Counted from the first letter of the stretch, positions 15,840-24,463 are shown. The stretch is 48,905 nucleotides of DNA from Cytobacillus oceanisediminis (GCF_004366035.1 NZ_SOEE01000018.1:1-48905), one strand, 5' to 3'. Numbers and translations are program-made. The notes: a model not told the origin generated them from the sequence alone.

Positions 15840-17360
15840 ATGTCGCAGGAAACCAATACGGGTCAAAACAAACCGCCATATGGCATGATCGCCATTTTAT
15901 TTATCGGGGCTTTTGTTGCGATATTGAATGAAACATTGCTGAACGTTGCCCTCCCATCCATTATGGGAGAGTTCGAGGTGAATGCAACTGCCGTACAATG
16001 GCTGTCTACAGGCTATATGCTTATTAACGGGATTTTAATACCGGCGAGTGCATTCTTCATTCAGCGATTTTCTGATAAGAAGTTATTCATTACAGCCATG
16101 GCATTATTTACTTTGGGAACATTCCTCGCCAGTATTGCGCCTGCATTTGGTGTGTTATTAGGGGCTCGGATGATTCAAGCTTCAGGATCCGCGATTATGA
16201 TGCCATTATTAATGAATGTCATGCTTACCGCATTTCCGGTCGAAAAAAGAGGGGCAGCAATGGGGATGTTTGGTCTTGTCATGATTACAGCTCCTGCGAT
16301 TGGGCCGACTCTTTCAGGCTGGCTGATTGAACATTACAGCTGGAGAATGTTATTTGACCTTGTTCTGCCAATTGCTCTGCTAACCGTAGTTTTTGCAGTC
16401 TTTAAATTAAAAGATATCACACCGCAGAGAGCTATTAAGCTTGATTTCATCTCCCTGGTTTTATCAAGCATCGGATTTGGCGGGTTGCTTTATGGCTTTA
16501 GTTCAGCAGGGGAAAAAGGATGGGATAGTCCCCTCGTGTACGGCACGATTGTGATTGGGGCACTTGCATTAATTACCTTTATACTTCGTCAGCTTCGGAT
16601 GGATGATCCTATGCTTGAGTTTCGCATCTACAAATATCCGATGTTTGCCCTCTCATCGGCCATTTCAATCGTGATAGCCGTTGCTATGTTTTCCGCGATG
16701 ATTTTGATGCCCATCTATGTACAGACCATCCGCGGTATTTCACCAATGGATTCGGGTCTATTGATGCTTCCGGGAGCGATTGTTATGGGGATCATGTCTC
16801 CCATTACAGGGAAACTCTTTGATAAGTATGGGGCAAGAGTTTTGGCGGTGATTGGGCTGGCCATTACCGTTGTGACATCTTATTACTTCAGCAGAATCGG
16901 CATGAATACGGCCTATTCTACCCTTGTTCTGCTGTATACCTTTCGGATGTTCGGGATGTCAATGGTCATGATGCCTGTCATGACAAATGGGTTGAATCAG
17001 CTGCCGGCGATAAATAATCCGCACGGAACCGCTATGAATAATACGCTGCAGCAGGTATCCGGCGCCATTGGATCCGCGCTGCTGATTACCGTCATGAACA
17101 ACCGCACGAAAGAAAAAGCAGAGGAACTGGCAGGTGACACACTGGCCAATATGAGTGCCAGTGCAGCTCAGCCCTTTGCACAGGCCGCAGCTGATGTGCA
17201 GCAGAAAATCATGAATGAGGCGATGCTGCATGGCATTAATTTCACTTTCTTCATTTCTGCATTGATTGCGGTGATTGCACTCATACTTGCTTTCTTTATT
17301 AAAAGAGTGAAACCCCATCATGAAAATCAAACAGGTGAAGAAGCGGCTGTTAAAGAATGA
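15840..17360 (+). CDS. DHA2-family multidrug MFS efflux pump (LmrB/EmrB-like)
   Basis: This 506-residue protein has fourteen predicted membrane segments. LNETLLNVALPSIM (helix 1), QWLSTGYMLINGILIPASAF (helix 2) and the motif C-like MITAPAIGPTLSGWLI (helix 5) are typical of drug:H+ antiporters of the DHA2 group, such as LmrB and EmrB. A hydrophilic C-terminus contains a likely coiled segment (NNRTKEKAEELAG). GAAGGAT precedes the ATG. It lies 62 bases after helD on the same strand with no terminator between, which argues for co-transcription and a shared antibiotic stimulus. Confidence 0.92.
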   Translation: MSQETNTGQNKPPYGMIAILFIGAFVAILNETLLNVALPSIMGEFEVNATAVQWLSTGYMLINGILIPASAFFIQRFSDKKLFITAMALFTLGTFLASIAPAFGVLLGARMIQASGSAIMMPLLMNVMLTAFPVEKRGAAMGMFGLVMITAPAIGPTLSGWLIEHYSWRMLFDLVLPIALLTVVFAVFKLKDITPQRAIKLDFISLVLSSIGFGGLLYGFSSAGEKGWDSPLVYGTIVIGALALITFILRQLRMDDPMLEFRIYKYPMFALSSAISIVIAVAMFSAMILMPIYVQTIRGISPMDSGLLMLPGAIVMGIMSPITGKLFDKYGARVLAVIGLAITVVTSYYFSRIGMNTAYSTLVLLYTFRMFGMSMVMMPVMTNGLNQLPAINNPHGTAMNNTLQQVSGAIGSALLITVMNNRTKEKAEELAGDTLANMSASAAQPFAQAAADVQQKIMNEAMLHGINFTFFISALIAVIALILAFFIKRVKPHHENQTGEEAAVKE

Positions 17361-17371
17361 TTAATAGGGTG

Positions 17372-17415
17372 AAAACCGGGTGGTGTCCAGTTCTGGCACC
17401 GCCGGTTTTTTATTT
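17372..17415 (+). terminator. Terminator after the efflux gene
   Basis: AAAACCGG with an inner GGTG pairs with CACC and CCGGTTTT, followed by TTTTTATTT. It separates the efflux gene from the convergent membrane-fusion gene. Confidence 0.9.
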
Positions 17416-17422
17416 GCTGCCA

Positions 17423-19198
17423 CTATTTTTTTAATAAAAAAGGGGCGGTTGTGATAACGCCAATCACATATAAAAGCAATGCGAAGTAAGCAGGAAGCAG
17501 GTGGATAAAATCCGTATAGTTAATAAAAAAATGAGTTAAGATCCCGGCGGCGAATGCTGGAATGGCCCCAATGGCGAATGTCCACCACACCCATCTTTCC
17601 CCCTCGCGGATCCCCCATAAAGCCAGCATCAAGACGAGCAAGCCCACACTTAAAAGTGCGCTACCAAATCCCGCACGGTCATGTGCGATCACAGGAATTA
17701 ACCGATCGTTAAACTCGTTCAGAGCTTCCGGGGTCAGGCAAAGATAAGTAAGGTCCGTTGGTACAAATACATGTGAAGCTCCAATGACGGAAATAACGAT
17801 CCCGCCAATAGCTAATGAAAAACCCAGGATCACAAAGCAAAGCTGGCCGAATAAGCTCAGCTTCCACTGCGTACTGTTGAAAAGATTTGAACTGGATGGA
17901 GATGCGCTTGCTGTCCTGGATTTTGCATATCCCAATATAAAAAAGGGCAGTAAAATAAGCCAAAAAAGCCCATGGAGCCAATCGAAATAACCGTAGCCAA
18001 TAAACAGGACAATTCCCAGGAATCCGATAGTTCCTGCTGTATTTACTGCTTTTCTTGCCCAGTGGAGGCCATTTCTTATACCATGCCTGGCAAGCTGCAT
18101 ATAGATGATTCCTCCTGAAATCATCGTTCCTGACAGCGTCATTCTGTCATGAGCCATAAAGTATAAAATGGCAGGGTTAAAATAAATAATATCTTTCCTA
18201 AAGATCCCCAGAAAGCTCTCATCATAGGGAAGGATCACTGAAGTCATGCTGAAAAACAGGGCTATGAACCCTGCAATGGCAATAGCTAAGCCAAACAGCC
18301 AATACCAGCGCCATCCATCCGCTTCGACAGGCTCCTTCGGAAATGTACTTGTATAAGCCTCATTAATCCTCTTCGGCAATCCAGGACCAGTGAAAATGTA
18401 CTTATCTCCTAACATGATTAAAGAAGCTCCGCTTTCCAGCAGTTTAATAGAATCTGAAGGCTCTTTAACACAGCCTGAAGTGATGATGGGCAATTCTTCG
18501 CTGTACAGCTTCCTGAGAGCTGACAGCTTATAAATGAATTCTTCCAGTGAATCATTGCCTGTAAGAAGAATTCCGTCCGGGCTATAGTCCAGGCTGAGAG
18601 TATCTTCCTGGGAAATAGAAAGGATGATAGGTTTATTTAATTCGTATTTAAATTGGTTAAACTGGCTCGCTGAATGAAAAGTATGGCTGCCCAAAATAAA
18701 TCCGTCGCTAAATGGAAGCAATTCTTCACAAATTTGCAGGGCTTCCTGATGAGTTCCTTCAACGTTTATAAGAAGCGGAATCTTCTTTTTCTTTAGAGAA
18801 AGCAGCTGTTCCTTAGCTGCCGTTAACTCCATTGAAGCGTCAGTTAATCTATGTATCTTCTCTTGTTTTGGGTCTATATATAGTTCTTCTGATGACCCTC
18901 GAATGGAAACTGGGCCAATTTCAATAAAACCAAACCCCAGATTCTGAAAAGCCTTCATCCCCGATAATTGAGGATCAATCCTGCCGCTTAGTCCGACTGG
19001 AGTGGAAAAATGAACGCCAAATAAATTTTTTGCAAGCTTGCTGGAGGGTTCCATATGACCAAGAAATTCGATTAATCCTTCCCCTATACGGCTGGATGAA
19101 ATCATGCTCATTCCGCGATGGATAAGCTCCCGGCTGAAGGAAGGCGGAAGCTTCTGGAGTATGGGCTTAAAAATAGGATGATACGACCAATCCGGCAA
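17423..19198 (-). CDS. Dihydroorotate-dehydrogenase-like barrel fused to a duplicated membrane domain
   Basis: The protein has 591 residues. Residues about 1-285 match a class 2 PyrD barrel (STPVGLSGRIDP, LGFGFIEIGPVS, LPIITSGCVKEPSDSIKLLESGASLIMLGDKYIFTGPGLPKRI). The catalytic and FMN-contact segments are altered: the usual LDKNGE reads RIDPQLSG, and the NVSSPNT-type loop reads FILGSHTFHS. Residues about 297-591 form about eight membrane helices arranged as two repeats, each with an AHDR motif (about 349 and 505) followed by a GIRxG segment. It is probably not the pyrimidine-pathway enzyme. TTG 19198 fits the GGGAGG site, which overlaps a GTG at 19207. Confidence 0.75.
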   Translation of the reverse strand: MPDWSYHPIFKPILQKLPPSFSRELIHRGMSMISSSRIGEGLIEFLGHMEPSSKLAKNLFGVHFSTPVGLSGRIDPQLSGMKAFQNLGFGFIEIGPVSIRGSSEELYIDPKQEKIHRLTDASMELTAAKEQLLSLKKKKIPLLINVEGTHQEALQICEELLPFSDGFILGSHTFHSASQFNQFKYELNKPIILSISQEDTLSLDYSPDGILLTGNDSLEEFIYKLSALRKLYSEELPIITSGCVKEPSDSIKLLESGASLIMLGDKYIFTGPGLPKRINEAYTSTFPKEPVEADGWRWYWLFGLAIAIAGFIALFFSMTSVILPYDESFLGIFRKDIIYFNPAILYFMAHDRMTLSGTMISGGIIYMQLARHGIRNGLHWARKAVNTAGTIGFLGIVLFIGYGYFDWLHGLFWLILLPFFILGYAKSRTASASPSSSNLFNSTQWKLSLFGQLCFVILGFSLAIGGIVISVIGASHVFVPTDLTYLCLTPEALNEFNDRLIPVIAHDRAGFGSALLSVGLLVLMLALWGIREGERWVWWTFAIGAIPAFAAGILTHFFINYTDFIHLLPAYFALLLYVIGVITTAPFLLKK

Positions 19199-19364
19199 AT
19201 AAAACACCTCCCATTTTTATTTATTTTATCATATGCGTATGGGACGATAGGTTGTTTATTGTGGTGAAAGAGTGCTCTTTCTATCTAAACAAACGGTTAA
19301 TAAAGGTCCATTGACAATTGGACCATTGAATTTCATAGCCGGGACTACAAATCATCTTATTTTA

Positions 19365-19426
19365 TTGCAAATGCAACAAAAATAAGGTAGTTTAAATATA
19401 CAGCATTATTATTGCATTTACAGCAA
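19365..19426. promoter_or_regulatory. Two candidate operators upstream of the MarR gene
   Basis: TTGCAAATGCAA (19365-19376) is a near-palindrome, and TTGCATTTACAGCAA (19412-19426) repeats its core. Both lie in the 90 bases before the marR coding region and could be autoregulatory sites. Confidence 0.5.
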
Positions 19427-19451
19427 AAAATGAGTTAAGGAGTTGAGTACG

Positions 19452-19901
19452 CTGGAAATTCTCCGTGAAATTGGCATGATCGCGAGGGCGCTGGATTCCA
19501 TAAGCAATATCGAATTTAAAGAGCTTGACCTTACAAAAGGGCAGTACCTGTACCTTGTGCGAATATGTGAAAATCCAGGAATTATTCAGGAAAAGCTAGC
19601 TGAGATGATAAAAGTAGATCGGACAACGGCAGCCCGTGCGATTAAAAAGCTTGAAATGACTGGATTTATAGAAAAGAAAGAGGATGAACAAAACAAAAAA
19701 ATCAGGAAGCTCTTCCCAACCGAGAAAGGGAAAAAAGCCTTTCCATTTATAAAAAGAGAACATGACTATTCCAATGCGATTGCCTTAGAGGGATTCACCG
19801 AAAAAGAAGCAGATATCATTTTCAGTCTGCTTCAAAGAGTTAGAAAAAATGTAGAGAAAGACTGGGAATATGTGAAAAAGGGGAACAAGAGAAATTATTA
19901 A
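19452..19901 (+). CDS. MarR-family transcriptional regulator
   Basis: A winged-helix regulator of about 149 residues. ENPGIIQEKLAEMIKVDRTTAARAIKKLEMTGFIEKK (about 38-75) is the MarR recognition helix and wing, and EKKEDEQNKKIRKLFPTEKG completes the wing. AAGGAG (19437-19442) abuts TTG 19443, leaving no spacing, while CTG 19452 (giving M-E-I-L-R-E-I) is nine bases away. The true start may therefore be CTG. The paiA and paiB genes follow within 12 and 22 bases, so it probably controls that operon. Confidence 0.85.
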   Translation: MEILREIGMIARALDSISNIEFKELDLTKGQYLYLVRICENPGIIQEKLAEMIKVDRTTAARAIKKLEMTGFIEKKEDEQNKKIRKLFPTEKGKKAFPFIKREHDYSNAIALEGFTEKEADIIFSLLQRVRKNVEKDWEYVKKGNKRNY

Positions 19902-19912
19902 GGAGAGGCATA

Positions 19913-20431
19913 ATGACTATAAATATGAAAAAATGTACGCTTGAAGATTTAAATAGACTTCAGGAAATTAGCTATGAAACCTTTAATGAGACGTTTAAGG
20001 AACAGAATTCACCCGAAAATATGGAAGCCTATCTGGAAAAGGCCTTTAACCTAAAGCAATTAGAAACCGAACTATCTCAAGTTTCATCACAGTTCTGCTT
20101 TGTTGAATTTGAAGGCGAGACTGCCGGGTATTTAAAGGTTAATACAGATGAGGCTCAGACTGAAGAAATGGGCGATGAAGCACTCGAAATCGAGAGGGTT
20201 TATATCAGAAGCCATTTTCAGAAACAGGGGCTTGGTAAATACCTAATCAATAAAGCACTGGAATTCGCGATAGAACGCAATAAGAAGAAAATTTGGCTAG
20301 GTGTATGGGAAGAAAATGAAAAGGCAATTGCCTTTTATAAGAAAATGGGATTTGTCCAAACGGGAGCCCACTCCTTTTATATGGGTGATGAAGAACAAAC
20401 AGATTTTATAATGGCCAAGATTCTCAAATGA
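19913..20431 (+). CDS. paiA: PaiA-like GNAT acetyltransferase (spermidine/spermine N-acetyltransferase type)
   Basis: The 172-residue protein carries the GNAT core: IERVYIRSHFQKQGLGKYLINKAL (about 94-117, with the acetyl-CoA loop QKQGLGK), and WLGVWEENEKAIAFYKKMGFVQTG for motif B. The N-terminal SYETFNETFKEQNSPENM block is typical of B. subtilis PaiA. PaiA acetylates polyamines. AAGGAGAGG precedes the ATG. A paiB gene follows, the same order as in B. subtilis, and a MarR gene precedes it. Confidence 0.85.
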   Translation: MTINMKKCTLEDLNRLQEISYETFNETFKEQNSPENMEAYLEKAFNLKQLETELSQVSSQFCFVEFEGETAGYLKVNTDEAQTEEMGDEALEIERVYIRSHFQKQGLGKYLINKALEFAIERNKKKIWLGVWEENEKAIAFYKKMGFVQTGAHSFYMGDEEQTDFIMAKILK

Positions 20432-20453
20432 TTTTTTCGAAGGGCGGATGATC

Positions 20454-21077
20454 ATGTATATTTCTAAATATTATAAAGTCACAAATGCGGATGAAATATG
20501 GGAGTTTGTTCAAAATAACTCGTTTGGCACGATGGTCACGACCAAACATGGAAGACCCATTGCCACTCATCTGCCATTGCAGTTAATAAAAGAAGGAGAT
20601 ACGTTCTATTTAACAGGGCATATGGCTTATGGAAACCCGCAATGGAGAACATTCCGAGCCTCTGAAGATGTGCTGGTGATGTTCCAGGGGCCACATGCTT
20701 ACATTTCTTCCTCCTGGTATGAGGAAGAAAATGTCCCGACATGGAATTATCAGGCTGTCCATGTATATGGAGAAGCCAGTATTCTGAGCGAAGAGGAATT
20801 AAAGCAGGACCTGGCCATGCTGCTTCAAAAGTATGAAAAACATCGCAAAAATCCTGTCTTATGGAATAAGCTTTCTCCGGAGCTTTTAGAACAGCAGATA
20901 AAAGGAATTGTTGGATTCAAGATTAAGGTAAAGGAAATTCAAGCTGCCAATAAATTAAGCCAGAACAGGAATGAAAGAGACTATCAAAACATCATTCATA
21001 AACTCTATGAAGAGAATGATCTTAATTCTGCGCAAGTGGCCCAGCTGATGGAGCAGAAGGTAAAAAAGGGATTATAG
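20454..21077 (+). CDS. paiB: PaiB, FMN-binding split-barrel protein
   Basis: This 207-residue protein matches PaiB: MYISKYYKVTNADEIWEFVQ, FGTMVTT, ATHLPL, GHMAYGNPQW, the VMFQGPHAYISSSWY block and VPTWNYQAVHVYG. PaiB proteins have a pyridoxamine-oxidase-like split barrel. In B. subtilis, paiB is linked to repression of sporulation and protease genes. ATG 20454 is preferred because AGGGCGG (20441-20447) is then six bases away; an ATG at 20448 sits right on that site. It ends the marR-paiA-paiB operon before a strong terminator. Confidence 0.9.
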   Translation: MYISKYYKVTNADEIWEFVQNNSFGTMVTTKHGRPIATHLPLQLIKEGDTFYLTGHMAYGNPQWRTFRASEDVLVMFQGPHAYISSSWYEEENVPTWNYQAVHVYGEASILSEEELKQDLAMLLQKYEKHRKNPVLWNKLSPELLEQQIKGIVGFKIKVKEIQAANKLSQNRNERDYQNIIHKLYEENDLNSAQVAQLMEQKVKKGL

Positions 21078-21087
21078 GTTAGCAGGA

Positions 21088-21125
21088 AAAAACAGAGGAA
21101 CTAAAATAGCCCTCTGTTTTTTTTA
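21088..21125 (+). terminator. Terminator of the marR-paiA-paiB operon
   Basis: AAAAACAGAGG pairs with CCTCTGTTTTT around an 11-base loop and runs into eight T. Confidence 0.92.
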
Positions 21126-21185
21126 GTGTCTGGAATATTATGTTAGTATTGAGATAGAGAGATAAGTAATCAGGGAGATGAAAGT

Positions 21186-22076
21186 GTGGAGAGAAGTGTT
21201 GAATTATTTTCAATAGACGATATGACCATCGAGTATTCCGTTATTGGGAAAGGGGAGCCTATTTTTGTATTTCATGGAGGCCACTCAAATTGCAACGAAG
21301 AATTTGGCTATAAAGGTTTAGTGGAGAATGGTTATTCCATTATTACCCCATCGAGAGCAGGATATGGAAAGACTTCAAAAGAAATGGGAGAAAGTTTAGT
21401 CACTTCTTGTGAATATTATGCAAAGTTGTTAGATCATCTTGGAATTACGCAAACTCATGTAATAGCTTTATCGGCTGGCGGCCCAACGGGAATCCGATTT
21501 GCCTCTTTATTTCCAGGAAGAGTCAAAAGCCTTACCTTAGAGAGTGCGGTTTCAAAGGAATGGCTGACACCTAAGGATCTGGAGTATAAGGCAGCACACA
21601 TTATCTTTCGGCCATCTGTTGAAGGGTTCACATGGAAGATGCTTGGTTTTTTCAGTAATTCCTTTTCAAAGCTAATGTTCAACATGATGTCTTCGCAGTT
21701 TAGTTCCCTCTCAAAAGAGGACATTAAACAAAGAATTGGTGACACCGATGTGGCGGAATTCAACAAGATGAATAATCGTCAGCGATCAGGCAGTGGTTTT
21801 CTTATTGACATTAAACAAGCCAAGGAATTAACCAGCCGAGATTTAAGATCCATATCCAGTCCTGTTTTGATTCTTCATAGTAAAAATGACGGTTTTATTC
21901 CACTGAAACATCCTTATCATGCCCACAAAAATATTCCACACTCTGAAATCAGTGTACTTGATTCTTGGGGACATTTAATCTGGTTAGGTAAGTTATCAAG
22001 GGAAAGAGATGAGAAACTTATTTCTTTTTTGAAGTCAAATAAACTAGAGGAATCTTTTTCTTTAAATGAAACGTAA
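21186..22076 (+). CDS. Alpha/beta-fold hydrolase
   Basis: The protein has 296 residues. FVFHGGHSN forms the oxyanion region, PSRAGYGKTS the following loop, and ALSAGG (Ser about 98) the nucleophile elbow. LILHSKNDGFIPLKHP supplies the acid and SWGHLIW the catalytic histidine. It resembles proline-iminopeptidase or esterase relatives, and the substrate is not assigned. GTG is used as start, with CAGGGAGATG just upstream. A small membrane protein gene follows 65 bases later. Confidence 0.85.
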   Translation: MERSVELFSIDDMTIEYSVIGKGEPIFVFHGGHSNCNEEFGYKGLVENGYSIITPSRAGYGKTSKEMGESLVTSCEYYAKLLDHLGITQTHVIALSAGGPTGIRFASLFPGRVKSLTLESAVSKEWLTPKDLEYKAAHIIFRPSVEGFTWKMLGFFSNSFSKLMFNMMSSQFSSLSKEDIKQRIGDTDVAEFNKMNNRQRSGSGFLIDIKQAKELTSRDLRSISSPVLILHSKNDGFIPLKHPYHAHKNIPHSEISVLDSWGHLIWLGKLSRERDEKLISFLKSNKLEESFSLNET

Positions 22077-22141
22077 CACCTACTAAATCATACATTAGGT
22101 ATAGGCGGAAAAAAGAATTTAAAGGAGGGTGATACATTAAT

Positions 22142-22429
22142 ATGAAAATCATATTATTTTTGGCCATACTCGGTATATGCCTGATTGGTTTTAATTGGCT
22201 TATGGGCTATAGAAAAAATCATATCACCATTGATCTGGATGAGAGGTATGTGGATTTTAAAGAGTATGTTGAAGCAATACAGAGTGAACTTGTCAATCAA
22301 GGGAGAGATGCCAGTTATATAGGGAATCGAAAATTCATTATTGATGGCAAGACCTATATTTTTATAGAACGCAATGTTTCGATGGGGGGCGTTCCCCTGC
22401 AAAGAACTATTCTGAAACCGGAAAAATGA
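22142..22429 (+). CDS. Small membrane-anchored protein of unknown function
   Basis: The 95-residue protein has one N-terminal membrane helix (MKIILFLAILGICLIGFNWL) followed by a basic stretch and a small soluble domain with FKEYVEAIQSEL and KFIIDGKTYIFIERNV. No family is recognised. AAAGGAGGGTG lies upstream of ATG at suitable spacing, so it is likely translated. A terminator-like hairpin follows at 22475. Confidence 0.7.
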   Translation: MKIILFLAILGICLIGFNWLMGYRKNHITIDLDERYVDFKEYVEAIQSELVNQGRDASYIGNRKFIIDGKTYIFIERNVSMGGVPLQRTILKPEK

Positions 22430-22474
22430 CTGATCTGAAGGTGTCATTTAATCAATTCGATAGCGGGATCCTGG

Positions 22475-22497
22475 GCTGTCATTCGGCAGCTTTTTCT
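22475..22497 (+). terminator. Terminator after the small membrane protein
   Basis: GCTGTC pairs with GGCAGC (one wobble) around ATTC, followed by TTTTTCTTATTG. The hairpin-plus-CTTATT layout again resembles the dispersed repeat, and GATAGCGGGAT is directly repeated on either side (about 22459 and 22504). Confidence 0.65.
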
Positions 22498-22603
22498 TAT
22501 TGTGATAGCGGGATATTTAAACGCGGGGAACAAGAAAGAAAACCAGCATTCCGTTTGAAGCAGATACATAAATTAAAATTGGGATTTGTCTATTATAAAA
22601 GTG

Positions 22604-22639
22604 CAAAACATCTTCCAGAGAGGAAGATGTTTTATTTTA
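22604..22639. terminator. Bidirectional terminator between convergent transcripts
   Basis: AAAACATCTTCC pairs with GGAAGATGTTTT around a short loop, with T runs on both strands. It serves trmL on the reverse strand, overlapping its stop codon. Confidence 0.88.
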
Positions 22640-23102
22640 AATGGGGAAATCCCTGCTGGCGCAGAGCCTCATACACCAAAATAGCAGCTGTGCTCGAAAG
22701 GTTGAGTGAACGTACATTATTATTCATGGGTATTCTTAAAAAGTGATCTTTATTTTCTTCCAGTAAGTCTTTTGGCAAGCCCGTTGTTTCTTTTCCAAAC
22801 ATAAAATAATGCTCCTTTGAAGGATCACTGAAATCAAAGGATGAATGTGCTTGTTCACCAAAGGTTTCAATATAATAAAACTCTCCTTGGTTTTTTGAAA
22901 AAAAATCATCCATTGAATCATAATACGTTATGTTCACAGAGTTCCAGAAATCAAAGCCTGCCCGCTTGATCATTTCTTCATCTGTTGAAAAGCCGAGCGG
23001 CCGGATTAAATGCAAGGATGTATCCGTTGCAGCACAAGTAAGGGCAATATTTCCGGTATTGGCCGGAATATCCGGCTGATATAGTACGACATGTATGGCC
23101 AA
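22632..23102 (-). CDS. trmL: tRNA (cytidine(34)-2'-O)-methyltransferase TrmL (CspR/YibK type)
   Basis: This 156-residue SPOUT methyltransferase matches TrmL along its length: LYQPDIPANTGNIALTC at the N-terminus, HYFMFGKETTGLPKDLL (SAM-binding loop) and LRIPMNNNVRSLNLSSTAAILVYEALRQQGFP for the trefoil knot. TrmL methylates the wobble base of leucine tRNAs. The start is TTG with AGAGGTGA six bases upstream. It is a core housekeeping gene sitting alone in the reverse direction. Confidence 0.95.
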   Translation of the reverse strand: MAIHVVLYQPDIPANTGNIALTCAATDTSLHLIRPLGFSTDEEMIKRAGFDFWNSVNITYYDSMDDFFSKNQGEFYYIETFGEQAHSSFDFSDPSKEHYFMFGKETTGLPKDLLEENKDHFLRIPMNNNVRSLNLSSTAAILVYEALRQQGFPHLK

Positions 23103-23687
23103 GGATTGTCACCTCTATCTTCAATTTACCCTCCAAATTATAGCATATTGATTGGGCGTATTAGAAATTAAGCTCACGGGGAGCAATACTTGGATTTTTT
23201 ATTATCATCACCTATGGAGCGCTTTCCTAGACTAAAGAACAGGAGTGAATACTTGTTTAGTGAACAAAAGCCAATGAAGATGATTGGGGTTTTATACTTT
23301 GCAGCAGCAAGAATTATCGCAATGGTTTCAATCCAAAAATATGAACGATTGAGAGAGGAATGAAGAGTTCCATCCCAACATGTATTGTGACTTCTTTGTT
23401 TCTTCAATATTAGATTCAACAATCCCAAATGCTTTATCTTTGGTCAATCCCTCTCTCAGTGAAAACTCAATTGAATGCTCCATTTAATTGGGTAGAACAA
23501 GCACTGACAAAAAACATCAATCCGATAAGCTGATCACTGATTATTTATATAAAAAATGCAAAGGGAAATTTCGATTACTGCTCTAAATTGGTTTTCATGT
23601 TGCTTAAGGGGGCAGTTCACTTGAAAAAGGAATATAGGCTAATGGTCAAGAATAGATACCAATAAAAACTTAGGAAGTGAGTAAACG
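23103..23687. other. Intergenic region with a decayed gene fragment
   Basis: Apart from the fragment at 23328-23483, no gene is supported. GGGGGCAGTTCACTTGAA near 23570 resembles the end of the dispersed repeat seen at 36.8-47.3 kb. Confidence 0.4.
23328..23483 (-). pseudogene. Fragment related to the piece at 36837-36897
   Basis: The reverse strand reads MEHSIEFSLREGLTKDKAFG onward for 51 codons. The first part matches the fragment at 36837-36897 (IEFSLREGLTKEKGFEIVE). After about residue 35 the sequence loses similarity to anything recognisable, and an adjacent frame continues. There is no ribosome binding site. It is probably a broken copy of an unknown small Bacillus gene family. Confidence 0.5.
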
Positions 23688-24305
23688 TTGACTAATCGTA
23701 GTATTGCTGGTTCAAAAAGTATTCCTTTTAGAATGATAGAACAAAAGAGAGAAACAAACAGGTTAGTTATTGTCTTGCCTGGGGCTGGCTATACAACAAA
23801 AGCTCCGCTGCTGCACTTTGCAACAGGGTTATTTTACACAAAGGGTTTTGATGTATTACACATTAACTATACATTTAGCAGGGAAGAGATGTCTGTTCTA
23901 AGTGAAGAGGATTTCACTAGAGATGTACAACATGCAATCGACAGTGCCATCAAGAACAAGAAATACAGTAATTATTATTTTGTGGCTAAATCAATCGGAA
24001 CAATAGCTTTGAGTTATCTGCTTGATAATACCATGTTTAAAGATGCAAAAGCCGTATGGCTGACGCCATTGCTGCAAAGAGATGACGTATTTAACACAAT
24101 GATTCATAGTGATCATAAGGGACTTTGTATAATGGGAGATCGGGATAGTTGTTTCATTGATGAGCGCTTTGAAAAATTGAAAAAGAACCAAACTCTTATA
24201 TTAAAAGTGGTTGAGGGTGGCAATCACAGTTTAGAGCTTGATGATGACCCAATAAAATCAATAGAAATCTTAAAAGGTGTCATATCAAACATGAATGAGT
24301 TTTAA
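23688..24305 (+). CDS. Alpha/beta hydrolase-like protein
   Basis: The 205-residue protein has a compact alpha/beta hydrolase core: LVIVLPGAGYTTKAPLLHF near residue 26, the nucleophile elbow VAKSIGT (Ser about 101), GLCIMGDRDSCFI for the acid and EGGNHSLEL for the histidine. It resembles dienelactone-hydrolase-like or KANL3/Tex30-type small hydrolases. The start is TTG with GGAAGTGAG upstream. A cat-type gene follows on the same strand after its own leader. Confidence 0.75.
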   Translation: MTNRSIAGSKSIPFRMIEQKRETNRLVIVLPGAGYTTKAPLLHFATGLFYTKGFDVLHINYTFSREEMSVLSEEDFTRDVQHAIDSAIKNKKYSNYYFVAKSIGTIALSYLLDNTMFKDAKAVWLTPLLQRDDVFNTMIHSDHKGLCIMGDRDSCFIDERFEKLKKNQTLILKVVEGGNHSLELDDDPIKSIEILKGVISNMNEF

Positions 24306-24433
24306 TATAGGAAGAGGCCATTCTTTAATACTGCTTTTTGAACTGAGGAGCTTGTTAGTGGAGAAAGCTTGTTGAAACTAGTTAGGGATACTTGATAATA
24401 TAAAGAAATATTGAATAAAAAAGGATGACTGTC

Positions 24434-24463
24434 ATGAAAAAAGCAGTGAAAATAGCCTCCTAA
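24434..24463 (+). CDS. Leader peptide of the cat attenuator
   Basis: A nine-codon frame, MKKAVKIAS, has AAGGA about ten bases upstream. Its last codons form the left arm of the hairpin that hides the cat ribosome binding site. This is the layout of inducible cat genes such as cat-86, although the peptide sequence differs from the leaders I know. Confidence 0.75.
   Translation: MKKAVKIAS

Noticed and set aside
22426..22746. 106-codon forward frame overlapping the end of trmL
   Set aside because: It spans a terminator, direct repeats and the antisense of trmL; no protein features.
23174..23428. 84-codon reverse frame
   Set aside because: Partly the wrong frame of the decayed fragment at 23328-23483; no start signal.
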